Assembly (NCBI GenBank): GCA_019426215.1
Contig: CM033402.1
Coordinates: 3,286,001-3,350,000, forward strand
Direction: 5' to 3'
From: Buddleja alternifolia
Taxonomy: Eukaryota > Streptophyta > Magnoliopsida > Lamiales > Scrophulariaceae
Length of the DNA: 64,000 nucleotides
Shown here: one piece after another, positions 46,684 through 57,943 of the stretch
Layout of the letters: every line of letters starts with the position of its first letter
Numbering within the stretch: the stretch's first letter is position 1
Notes under the pieces: model-generated
The model's database searches: none
The model's input: only the letters and a program-made list of their open reading frames with translations
What the model was told of the DNA's origin: nothing
Translations under genes and position numbers: made by a program

Positions 46684-48271
46684 ATGGGAAGAATCGAAGG
46701 TGTCATTGACAAAGTTGTCAATAAGGTAGTAAGTTCTAAACTTGCAGGCATGCCAGATCTGATACAGAAGGATGATGTGACTCCACTCCTCCCGAGGGGT
46801 ACACCCAAGGTAGGAGACACGGAGATGGGGGGTAATGGTAACGTTATCCCCGATGGCAATACAGGTAAGAGAGTAGAACGATCGGAAGACCTCAAACAAA
46901 GCGGAGGAAAGGATGACGACGTGCCACCAAAAAAGTTCTTAGCGCCAGAAGGACGCTATATGCGTCGCTTGGACCTAGAAGAGGAAGATCTGGAAGGATG
47001 GGTCCCCCAACCTAACTTGCGCAAGAAACAACTGCACGAGAATAAGTCACATTTCCAGGTGCATCGCTCACATAGCAATGCCCTAGAAAAGGAAGACCTG
47101 CAGAAACAACAAGCATGGATCCGCACCAAACATGACAAAGAACTCGAGGATGATGCCAATAGTTTCGTTTCCGCCCGATCTGGATGGGTAGATCACGATG
47201 TGAAGGAAAAAGCAAAAGCCAAGTTAGAACAAATTGAAAGAATAGCAAGACGAATGGAAGACCTGGAGCGTAAGACGATAGGAGGCCGGACCTTGGCAAA
47301 TCGAGGCATTCCATTTACAAATTTCATTACAAATGAGGAACTCCCACGGGATTTCGGGGTCCAATCCATTTCACTTTATGATGGAACCACGGATCCAGAA
47401 CACCATCTATATACCTTTCGCAATTATGCTCTGTTACACAGGTACTCGGATGCCATCAAATGTAGGGTGTTCTTGTGTACCTTAGCCAAATCAACGCAAT
47501 AGTGGTTCAACCAACTCCCGGCTAGATCCATTGGATCTTTCTCGGAGTTTAGCGCAAATTTTTTGCACCAATTTGCCAGCAGTAAGCGGCACGAGAAAAC
47601 TCCTTTAAGCTTATTCAGCATCAAACAAAGAGATGACGAAACCCTACGTGCGTATGTCAAACATTTCAACACGGCAGCACTTGAGACGCCAGCAGCAATA
47701 TCGAACTTGAAGGCAAGTGCATTTACGACGGGCCTGGAGGAGGGCGACCTATTCAAATCATTGCCTAAAAAGACCCGCCCTGAGCTTTGATGAGTTACTA
47801 ACCCGAGCTAAAAAATACGTCAACCTGGAAGACGCCCACATGATGAGGAGAGCCGAGAAAAAGAAAGAAAAACAAGACGATGGCAATAAAAACAGATCTC
47901 GAAAAGACGAAAGAAGTGGATGGATCCCCAACACAATTCGGGTAGCACCACCCACTCCGAGTGCGCCCAGATCTAGACGCATACCCATGAGGGGAAATTA
48001 GAGCGACCATTTGATGGCTGCTGAGGTTAAGAACCTGATCCAATGGCCCGAAGGTGCAAACCAGGAACCCAAAAACCCTCTCAGTGCACTTTTCTGCAGG
48101 TACCACCGCGAGTACGGTCATGATACGGATGAATGTCCACAACTGATCGATAAAATCCAGCGATTAGCAAACATGGGTTACTTGAAGGAATATGTGATAG
48201 AAAATCGCAACACAAGCAACGCGGCCCTAGCACGAGGGGGTCATACCTGGAGAGGTCGGGGTAGAGGATAG
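46684..48271 (+). pseudogene. gag of the Tat element, degenerate
   Basis: Includes the retrotransposon gag core (WFNQLPARSIGSF to about 47750), a basic region and a Cys/His-type zinc knuckle (CRYHREYGHDTDEC, about 48094-48135) expected to bind RNA. It is interrupted by TAG at 47500, a one-base frame change near 47775, TAG at 47999 and TAG at 48269. Confidence 0.8.
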
Positions 48272-48475
48272 CGAGGTGGAAGGGCCGGACCTGGAGGCAG
48301 AGGAAATTTTCCTCAACAAATAAAAAAGACACCCACCCAAGAGGTTACACCCAAAGAGGTCGACAACCACAACCGAGCAACCATTCATATTATATCGGGA
48401 GGACTAGCAATAGGCGAATCAAAGCGGAACCTAAAACAGCAAGCGAGAGCTATAGAAACCCAACCAGCGTTCTTT

Positions 48476-48988
48476 ATGAATGTCAGCCAGACCCGACCTA
48501 GGAAGGAAATACAGTTCGGACCTGAAGATGCCCAAGCCATACAGACACCCAACTGCGACGCATTGGTAATAACTGTTGTCATAGCAAACTATGATGTACA
48601 ACGAATCTTTGTTGATACCGGCAGCTCGGTAGACATCCTCTTCTACAAAGCATTCGAACAAATGAACCTGAGAATTAGCAAATTAGAGGTCGTGCGCACT
48701 GCATTGTTTGGATTCTCAGGGGAAGTGGTGAGACCTATGGGTATTGTTTCATTACGAATCTCCTTAGGGGAAGGATCTAACAAGGTGACAAAGCTAACCA
48801 AATTCTTGGTAGTGGACACTCCATCTGCCTACAATGTGATACTAGGTAGACCGGCACTAGTTCTGTTTGAGGCAGCAGTCTCAATACCGCATATGAAGAT
48901 CAAATTCCCAGCACTCAATGGAGTGGGGGAGGTATCTGGCAACCAGCACCAATCTAAGAAATGTTACCTGGCCTCTATCAAACAATGA
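48476..48988 (+). pseudogene. Aspartic protease of the Tat element
   Basis: Retropepsin-like, with the active-site DTGSS (Asp at 48614) and the later VILGRPAL flap-side motif. It continues the gag frame and ends in TGA at 48986 before the reverse transcriptase region. Confidence 0.82.
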
Positions 48989-49027
48989 GAGAAACCCAAT
49001 GAAGAAAAGAAGCGCAAGCCCGAACCT

Positions 49028-50370
49028 ATGGAGGTAGAAGATAAAGAGAGCGCTAAGAAAATAGTACCATCGCACGTGGAGCCAGTAGGTGAACTGATGA
49101 GCATAGAGCTCGTACCTGGAGACAAAGAGAAGATAATCAAGATAGGATCGCACTTGAGTCCCGACCTGAAAGAGGAACTGGTGACCATGCTGAGGCAAAC
49201 AGATGTTTTTTCCTAGTCCGCAAATGACTTGGTAGGAATTGCGCCAACAGTCATACAACATCACCTGAACGTAGATCCAAGTGCAAAACTGATCATTCAA
49301 AAGAAAAAACACTTTGGCCCGGAAAAAGATGCCATCATCAAAGCTTAAATCGACAAACTACTCAAAGCTAAGCACATTGCAGAAATACAGTTCCCGGAAT
49401 GGATATCCAACGTAGTTTTAGTACTGAAGGCGGGGCAAAAGTGGAGAATGTGCATCGACTTTCGTGACCTGAACAATGCTTGTCCTAAAGATCATTATCA
49501 ACTACCTAGGATCGACCAATTGGTAGATGCTACAGCCGTATACGAATTACTAAGCACTATGGATGCGCAGAGTGGGTATCATTAGATACCCTTGGCTGAG
49601 GAAGACCAAAGGAAGGTCAACTTCATCACCTCCTTCGGCACCTTCTGCTACATAGTCATGCCCTTCGGCTTAAAGAATGCCGGAGGCACGTACCAAAGAC
49701 TGGTGGATGTGATGTTCCAGGAGCAGAGGGGGAAAAATATTGAAGTATATGTAGACGACATGGTGGTTAAAGGTCGCATCGCCAATACCCATGTATAGGA
49801 CCTACAAGAGACCTTTAAAACACTTCGAAGATACGGGATGAAGCTGAACCCGGCCAAATGTGCATTTGGAATCAAGGGAGGAAAGTTTGTAGGATACATG
49901 GTAACAGAGAGAGGCATAGAGGCTAACCCCGCGAAGATCAAGGCCATCCAAGATATGGTAGCACCTAGGAATATGAACTAAGTACAAAGGTTAAACGGGA
50001 GAATTACAGCCTTAAGTCGCTTCATATCCAAATTCGCGAAGAAAAGCTTACCATTTTTCAAAATCCTACGAAAAGTTGATAACTTTAGCTGGACTGCCGA
50101 ATGCCAGCAAGCATTCGAAGACCTCAAGACATACCTGAGTAAGGTGCCGCTATTAACCAAACCTGTGCAGGGCCAGCCCCTGGTGGTCTACATAGCTGTG
50201 GCTGACCGAGCTGTCAGCACAGTCCTAGTTCGAGAAGAAGATAAGACGGAGAAGCCTGTATATTACGTCAGCAAAGTCCTCACGGACGTTGAGTCACGAT
50301 ACTCGGATATGGAGAAAACGGTGTTGGCGCTGGCTGTCACCGCAAGGAGACTCAAGCCTTCTTCCTAACA
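49028..50370 (+). pseudogene. Reverse transcriptase and first RNase H, degenerate
   Basis: Reverse transcriptase motifs in order: CIDFRDLN, LPRIDQLVD, MPFGLKNA, catalytic YVDD (49747-49758) and NPAKCAFG. Then a gypsy RNase H (VYYVSKVL, EKTVLALAV). In-frame stops at 49214, 49346, 49583, 49796 and 49979, and a frame change near 50365 just before the next open frame. Confidence 0.85.
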
Positions 50371-50382
50371 TACAAGATCATC

Positions 50383-52406
50383 GTGAAAACCAACCAACCA
50401 CTTAAGACTGTGCTAGGAAACGCTGGAACATCAGGTCGACTTGTCAAATGGGTTGTAGAGCTTGGGGAATTCGAGATAGAGTACACATCCCGAGCTACGG
50501 TTAAGGCCCAGGTCCTGGCAGACCTTGTCACAGAAATGACCCGACCTGAACAAGAGAAGGAAGAAGAGAAAAAAATGTGGCTCTTACATGTGGACGGATC
50601 ATCCACGCAAAGTGGGAGCGGGGCAGGTGTAGTACTCACCACACCTGAGGGAGATCAGCTGGAATATGCCATCAAATTCGAGTTTAAAGCAAACAACAAC
50701 GAAGCGGAATACGAAGCATTCATCATGGGGCTTAAAATGGCAATCAAGGGAGGAGCCAAGAGTTTGATAGTATACTCAGATTCGCAACTGGTTACCAAAC
50801 AAATTGAAGGAACCTATGAAGCCAAGAAAGAAAGGATGGTGAAGTACCTGAAAACCATAGAGGCACTACGAGGACACTTCCACAAATTAGAAATTCATCA
50901 AATACCCCGAGCTGAAAACACCAAAGCTGACTACCTGTCCAAGCTGGGTAGCTCAGTCGTTGACTGTCAAACCCGGAGTATTACCATTCAAGCTCTAACC
51001 AAACCTAGCACTGAGCAAGAAATCTTGCAGATAGAAGAATGTGAAGATTGGAGAACGGAGATAATTCAGTATCTCACAAAGGGAACACTACCTGAAGAAA
51101 GAAAGAAGCGACAACAGTTAGAAACCCGAGCTTCCAGGTTCATCATGATCAATGATGTGCTATACAAGAAGTCATTCGTACATCCCCACCTGAGGTGCAC
51201 TTCGAAAGAAAAGGGAGATTATATATTAAGAGAAATACATGAAGGAGATTGTGGCAGCCACATAGGTGGAGCAGCCCCAGCTGGGAAAACGGTAAGGGCT
51301 GGTTACTTTTGGCCGACCCTGAAGGAGGATGCAGCCAACCTGGTAAAAAAATGTGAGCAATGCCAGAAACATGTCGGTCTCATTCATCAGCCGGCGAAAG
51401 TGATGCGCTCCATGAGTGTCCCTTGTCCCTTCGCCAGCTGGGGGATGGACATCGTGGGCCCATTTTCCATAGCAAAGGGTCAAAAGAAGTTCTTACTGGT
51501 GCTGGTCGATTACTTCAGCAAATGGGTAGAAGCTGAAGCCTTAGCCCGGATCACGAAAGCAGAGGTCATTCTTTTCCTTTGGAAAAACATTATCTGCAGG
51601 TTCGGCATACCCAGGGAGATCGTGGCTGATAACGGAAGACAATTCAGCGGGATCAAGCTAAGGAGGTGGTGCGAAGAATTAGGAATTCAGCAGAGGTTCA
51701 GTGCCGTTGCCCACCCTCAAACAAACGGCCAGGTCGAGGTTACCAATAGAATAATAGTCTAAGGTCTAAAGACCAGGTATGTCCACTAACCATCTTGTAA
51801 AGCACTCACGCTTTCTTTCTTCACATTCATGTCCTAGTCAACTTGTTTATTTCTACATCCCATTTTCTAATAAGTTCGCGTGAATACCCAAACCTCGGTC
51901 ATAAAGACTGGAGGGAGTGGGTGGGAGTTGGGTAGAAGAATTATTACCAGTACTATGGTCATATCGTACTACCCCAAAATCCACTACAGGTGAAAGCCCA
52001 TTTCATTTAGTATATGGGGCCGAGGCCGTCATACCCACGGAGATCAGAGTGCAGTCTCATCGGGTAAAATACTTTGAGCCGGAGCAAAACGAAGAAAGGC
52101 TAAGGGAGGAGCTGGAGTTAATCGACAAAGTCAGAGACAAGGCATGCTTAAGGATTGAACAATACAAGCAGCGTATCGTGAAGGCTTAAGGAACAAAAGT
52201 GAAGGCCAGATCTGTCCAGGTGGGGGATCTGGTGTTGAAGAGGGCAGATGCGGTGCGAACGGTGAAGAAATTGGACCCTAACTGGGAGGGCCCATACAAG
52301 GTTACCAAAGGTGTTAGCTGGAGGAGCATATGAGCTGGAAGATGGGGAGGGCAAGCCACTTCCTCGCCCATGGAATATGCAAAACCGAAAGAAGTTTTAC
52401 GTGTAA
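50383..52406 (+). pseudogene. Second (archaeal-type) RNase H and integrase
   Basis: A second RNase H begins LHVDGSSTQSGSGAG (about 50581) with NNEAEYEA and YSDSQLV motifs; this dual arrangement is typical of Tat. Integrase follows: HHCC zinc domain (about 51236-51370), then D (51448-51450), D (51628-51630) and E (51736-51738). A TAA at 51760 and a 130-bp GT...AG interval (51777-51906) interrupt the end, after which the conserved WVEELLPVLWSYRTTP block resumes. A further stop is at 52187 and a frame change near 52310. No chromodomain. Confidence 0.85.
51777..51906 (+). other. Possible intron or insertion in integrase
   Basis: Begins GTATGTCC after CAG and ends ATAAAG. Exact removal joins AAGACCAG to ACTGGAGGGAG and restores the expected integrase reading frame. 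A ctaac-like branch word and a pyrimidine-rich tract (about 51810-51826) are present. Confidence 0.5.
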
Positions 52407-53024
52407 CCGCGAGGGTTGCACTATTCCTTTTTATTTCCGTTTTTAATATCTTTTGTGTCATTTCGTGTCATGTGAAGAACTCAAGTTTTCCTAATAATCC
52501 TTTTTGGAAATTGTGGTTGTTATGATTTTCAGCTGTGGCCTAGAGATTGTAAAACCTTCTTTGCAGGGCCGCATGCAAAGCTCCCATAATGTAGTAAGAT
52601 TTCATTTTTTCAAAATTTTGAGATTGAGTTGTGCCTATATGTAAAATATATATGATGAATTGTGAAGTAAAGGGTAGCTGGGGAAGTGGAGGCAGCCGGA
52701 GGTTAGGATTGTACCATCTGGGTGGGGACCCGAATCTGTCTAGGTAGGGATAATTCACCTGCAGATCAAACGGTCTCCAAGCCAGGGAGAAATAAGGAGG
52801 GGTATGTCATCGTGAACATCTATGGGCCTACCCTAAGGAAGACCGGGGTTTGGAGCGACAAGAAGAAAGGGGCAGTCATAAGGTTGGAGAAGGAATAAGG
52901 GGGAAAGGTACGGAGAATGTGGGACATAAGGAAGGATACCTTCGGTATGGGCTGGCCACCCTAGCCCGTTAAGGAATATTTTGGACGGAGGGAGGAAAAA
53001 GGGAATATAAGGCATGAGGTAAAT

Positions 53025-53324
53025 GCAAGTCCCCACGATTGAATAGTTGCGGTGCAAGTCCCCACGATTGTACGCGCCTAGTGACGGGTGTTCGATCCCG
53101 TGTGCTAGTCCCCACGATTGCACGGAGGTGGTACAAGTCTCCACGATTGTACGCACCTGGAAAAGGTTGTTCGATCCCCATGCAAGTCCCCACGATTGCA
53201 TAAGAGAAAGAGAATGAATACAAGTCCCCATGATTGCACAGTGACAGTGCAAGTCCCCATGATTGTACGTGTCAAGAAGTTACTAAAAAATTGACAGAGG
53301 TGATGATGCAAGTCCCCATGATTG
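53025..53324. repeat. Irregular repeats of a CAAGTCCCCAYGATTG unit
   Basis: Eight copies of a 16-17-bp word start at 53025, 53054, 53104, 53133, 53182, 53220, 53249 and 53308, with spacers of about 12 to 43 bp. The word gttcgatccc occurs twice between copies. It lies between pol and the antisense ORF of the Tat element. Confidence 0.9.
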
Positions 53325-53949
53325 CAAAAATTCGTGGACCACCTGACCCAGCTAGGGCTATAGCTCAGTGTAGGTCTGGTAGGTACCACCTGAGAACTAA
53401 TGTATTTTGTTTTTATTTTCCTGTGAGAAATGTTAGATAAAAGGTCCTACCCAGATTCTCTGAAGACATGTTCGTGTTAACAAGAAGGAAGATACGGTTG
53501 TAATATTCTCATAGAGGTGATAACTTAATTCGTTATTTGTCCTAGTGATTATCTCGTGATAATTCAACAGTAAGGTTAGATCATTCCTTGGTTGAATTTG
53601 TGCAAACAATTACTTTTAAGATTTTCTTTTATAAGACATAGCAGGTACACCATAGGCAAGATAGACATCACACATCCTAAAACAACGTAAGTAAACATGT
53701 TCGGCATATAAAACAAAATATGCGCACCAAAATACAGGTAACAAAGCAAGAAGTACGAGTCTAACTTAACATGCATAATAAAAAGATGTCAACAGCCCAA
53801 ACCTGAGCCGGGACAGCAAAACGAGCAAGAATTTGTCCAAAGGCAACACAGGCCCATCAAAACAGCAAAAACAAAAAAGGTGTTTCGAAATACTAGGGCT
53901 ACATATGCCCGTCAAAAACCAAGTCTTAAAAAGGAAAGCATCAAATTTT

Positions 53950-56248
53950 TCAAGGCTTCACGGGGGGAGCAGCCTGGGCATCAACTCCTACACCACTTGG
54001 AACATCGGCCTCAGCTGGAGCCTTGACACCACCTACCGGAAGATCGGGCGACTCGACAACTGGTTGATCTACGGCTGGAGGAGAGGATGGACCTGAAGAA
54101 GTCGGATCTGAAGCAGCCATGGCATCAAGGAGAGCTGCGTCACAATCTAGGAAATCCGCGGAGACCCCTTCTGGAGGAAAGCCCTTCGCCTTGAATTGAG
54201 CAACACATCCTTCGAAACCTTTGACAAAGAACCCAAAGATTTTGTCGTCAGTGAGGCGCTCGAATTCTTTAGAAGCCAGAAAGTCAGCCTTAAACTTGGC
54301 AACCAAGGCTTGGCCCTCTTCAGATGAAGGCAACTCGGCGACCCAGGTCTCATGTGCCTTAAGTAGAGTACCTTTCATGGCAGCATCATGAGCAATCTCC
54401 ATGTCTGAAAGGGTCGCCTCCAAATCCACCTTCTCGGCAAGAAGCTTGTTAAAGTCCCTTTGAAGAGCCTTCAACTCCTTGTCCTTGCTGGAGCAATAAT
54501 CCTGGACCTTTTTGAGTTGTTCCTGGGCTCAGTTTAGCCCCTTCTGCAGATCCTCCACCTTTGTGCCTTTGTAGGCATCCAGCAAGACTTGACCAGCCCA
54601 TAGCATACACTACAACACATTTTTACATGACGGGTCACGACCAGCGAAAATGAAGAAACATAATCAATTCACGCACGTAAGGAACTATGTTACCTTAGGG
54701 AAAATGAGTGCGGCAGCTTCAGACCTCTTTCGAGGGGACATGTTTTCCAGGTGATGACAGTCCGTGGAGTTAGGGAGCCTCTGGAGAAAATCCACCATAA
54801 CTGAGAGCTCGTTGCTGGACAAAGCAGAAGTTGGAGGATCAGAGGCCCTAGTCCTGGTGCGAGAAGCCGGGGGATCTGAAGTCTTGAGGGGCAGGTCAGG
54901 GATCATCTCCCGAATGGCTATGCCCGAGCTGCTGCGCTTTGGAGGACGTGTACTAGAAGGAGTCTCGGTGGTCATGGGTCTTTTTCCGAGAACCTTCTCC
55001 TGGTTAGTGCGCGACCTGGAAGAATCACCCTGACCTGAGGGATGAGAGGTCAGAACGGTAGAGGGGGCATCCTGGGGCGTCAACGGAGGATGAGGAGGTA
55101 GAGGCGTAGAGCTGGTTCTTCTGAGGGAGGGTATTGCTTCCTACGGCTCACAAACTCCCGGGCACGAGCTAGATCCATCAGTTTCTCTGCAAACGCGCCC
55201 AAACAGAGCAAGGGTCAGCACAAGATATGAAGAAGTACAACAAGTCAAGCAAACACAAGGGGCAAGCCAAAACCAGAAGTACTACCTATCGTGACACCTC
55301 TCAGGTCAGCCCCCACGGGGCTATAACCAATGTTGTACAAAAGCCGACTATCAACAAGTTTATTCATAAGGCGAGGAGAGAAATTCAAAAATTGCACCAC
55401 CTGACGATGGTATTCAGATAACTGGCGTGGGGTAGGATGGTGCTCATCCAACCTCTCCAAGAACGTCCGGCGAAAGTTCCATACCACACCTGGGGGCGGG
55501 GCAATATAGAAAAAATTGTTCTTCCATTGCTTGTCTCAGGGAGACCAGAAAGGAAAATGGCAGGACCTCGGGAGGTCAGATCAAAAACCCAACTGTCAGC
55601 AACACTGGAACGAGGATGAAAGAGGGCGTAAAAGAACTCGGCTGTGGTCTCAATCCCGTGATAGCGAAATTAGAACGCCAAACCCAACCATCATCCGAAT
55701 AGCATTGGGCGCGAATTGGTTCAAGGGGATGCCGTACCTATTGGCTACAGAAATAAAGAGAGGGGGAATGGGGAACCTAAGACCTGCTTTTAGGAGGGCC
55801 ACATGAAAATAAGTATGCTGAGGAGGGGGACGATGGGCTCTATCTTGGGGAGAGGGAACTATTATCGAATAATCGTCAGGAACGCCATACGTGCGGCGAA
55901 GATTTTTTAATTTCTGCAGGGTAAAGGAAGAGGGAGTCTCATCACAATAATTAGGGTTTGGCTCTTCTCCCTCCCCCAATTCAAGGTTAATGGGGCTGCA
56001 CCATCACCCCCTGAGGAAACCCCAACATGCCCAGCCCCAGCATCCGACAACGGAAGGACATTGGTGGCGTGTCGGCCGTCGGATTCGGTATCCGACGAGG
56101 ATAACTCTACAAACTCTCTCCCACCTAAATCAGGAGACCCATCATACAAATCTCGAACGTAAGAGGAAGTATCCCCCACCGAATCATGCTCTAACAAATT
56201 TTGACGATACTCTCGGTTTTGAGAATCCGAGCGTAAACTATTTGACAT
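53950..56248 (-). pseudogene. Antisense accessory ORF of the Tat element (putative gypsy-type transposase_28-like)
   Basis: Minus-strand coding relic from an ATG at 56248 (MSNSLRSDSQNREY). An acidic start is followed by a conserved domain around 55980-55650 (LRRTYGVPDDYSI, FHVALLKAGLRFPIPP, LNQFAPNAIRMM) that resembles the 'putative gypsy type transposon' domain (PF04195, by memory). A second block lies at 55487-55245 (FYIAPPPG, WNFRRTFLERLDE), then a Pro/Ser/Thr-rich part and a helical C-terminal part (54474-53950). Frames change near 55975 and stops occur around 55650-55500. Antisense ORFs beyond pol are known in Tat elements; the role is unknown. Confidence 0.65.
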
Positions 56249-56860
56249 CTTTCGCAAAAAGAGGGGAAAGGGGAAACAGGGACAACAACAGCAAAGTAAC
56301 AGCAAACACAAAACAACAAACATATAACACAAGACAAACAAATAGAGAGGAAGAGAAGAAGCGCAGTACCTAGAGAAGGAACGGTGAACGCGGGAGAAAA
56401 CGGCTGGTAAGAGAAGATGGGGGAAGAATGGAGAAACTCTAATTTTAAACACAAAACACACAAATGACAGAAGGAAATAAAATCTCAAGTTTTGGCAAGT
56501 TACTTTTTTAATTTTAATTTTCAAAAATAAACTGAAAATAAATAAGGAAAGAGCGGGCTTCAACCTGAGCTATACACGTGTGCAAAGATCAACGGTTGTC
56601 AGGGCATGAAGATGACGACCTTAACTGACAGAAACAATGAGTGGCGCGATTTTTCAGGAAATGCATTTATAATTGCAAGTCTGGGGAAACGCAATCGTCG
56701 TGTCTGGTACAGGATATCGCCCAGAAACGCACCTGAGAACAATATCCATACCTGAGAAGAATCTTCACACAACTTTTTCCTAAGCAGCTCGAGAATATAC
56801 TCTGCTCGGCCCAAAGATCTATCTTTTCTCAACTCGCACAGCTTGACTACGTCAAACTGC

Positions 56861-56874
56861 GGAGTTGGGGAGGA
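56861..56874 (+). other. Polypurine tract
   Basis: ggagttggggagga, a few bases before the 3' LTR, as needed for plus-strand priming. Confidence 0.55.
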
Positions 56875-56878
56875 CTAT

Positions 56879-57405
56879 TGATGTGGGTCGAAATAGACTA
56901 TCGGGCCAAGCTGGTAGCCCAACATGATTAAGGGCCCAAGCCCAACAGAATAACGGACTTAGACTCCTTTAGAAGACATTATAGTCAGGTCCGCCCCTCC
57001 GGAGGTTCGCCCTATCCCGACCTGTCCAGATACAACATTCTATATAAGGCAAGCCTGGAGACAAGGATCAATCAGGGGATGCACTTACCATATTCGGGCC
57101 TACGGAGATCACTCTAACCGACCTGCCAATTATACCATAAAAGAGATGGCTCAAGATGGAAGGATTATGATTTATTCTACTTTCCATTGTACATTTAGGA
57201 ATAGTTGACTTACCTTATTAGTCAACCCCTCATAAACATGTATATATATCAACTCCAAACACTAATAAAAGATCAACTCTTTTACCCCGTGGACGTAGGT
57301 CATATTATTGGCCGAACCACGTAAATATCTCGTGTTCTTTACTTATAATTCGTGCTTTATATCATATATCGCATATTATCATTGGTGTGCTTCTCACACA
57401 TATCA
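56879..57405 (+). repeat. 3' LTR
   Basis: Starts TGATGTGGGTCG and ends CACACATATCA, the same orientation as the 5' LTR and about 96% identical by eye. Confidence 0.9.
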
Positions 57406-57943
57406 TAAACAATTTAAGTTACATTATTTTTGACATTATAAATTTTCTATTAAATGAAATAAAATGAACACTTTTCCCTAAAAAAAGAAAAAGAATTGAG
57501 ATGACAAAACCAAATTGAGACTAGATTTTCTCATCATTTCCCTGTAATTCAAATTTTATTGCGCAAAAGGAACTTAAATTCTACCAATCGCCTGAAAATG
57601 CAAAAAAGAGTGGATCTTTGCAAAATGTTCAAAATGTTAGAGCATGAGCATTACAAACATCATTAAAGTAACATCATTAAATATGCAAAGCATAATTTGT
57701 TTTATAACACTTTCCTCAAAATCAAACTAAATCAAATCAAAATCCAAGTCCCCCCACTCACAGTCTCACAGTCAACACACTGTCAGCTTTCCCAAAAAGA
57801 ATAAAACCTCAAACAAACCACCCTCTCTCTCTCTCTCCCCCTTTCTCTCTCCCCTCTTTCTCTCTCTTCACCATTTCCAACATTTTTCTACTTCTCCTCA
57901 GTAGTTCCTTTTCTTTCCCCTTCACCAACTTTTTGCTTCATCC
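57406..57943 (+). promoter_or_regulatory. Upstream region and leader of TMKL1
   Basis: The retrotransposon 3' LTR ends about 540 bp before the ATG. A CT-repeat leader (about 57821-57868) precedes it, as often seen in 5' untranslated regions of plant genes. No TATA box is assigned with confidence. Confidence 0.4.

Larger units (their letters stand above)
45821..57405 (+). mobile_element. Ty3/gypsy LTR retrotransposon, Tat lineage, degenerate
   Basis: An 11.6-kb element with two LTRs, a primer site, gag, protease, reverse transcriptase, two successive RNase H domains, integrase without chromodomain, a long 3' region with an antisense ORF, and a purine tract. Dual RNase H, the missing chromodomain and the extra 3' ORF are Tat-lineage traits (Retand/Grande/Ogre relatives). 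Many in-frame stops and several frame changes show it cannot move by itself. A target duplication is not evident (gttag before, taaac after). Confidence 0.9.

Noticed and set aside
53025..53324. CRISPR-like array
   Set aside because: Spacing is irregular, the genome is a plant and the repeats belong to a retrotransposon 3' region.
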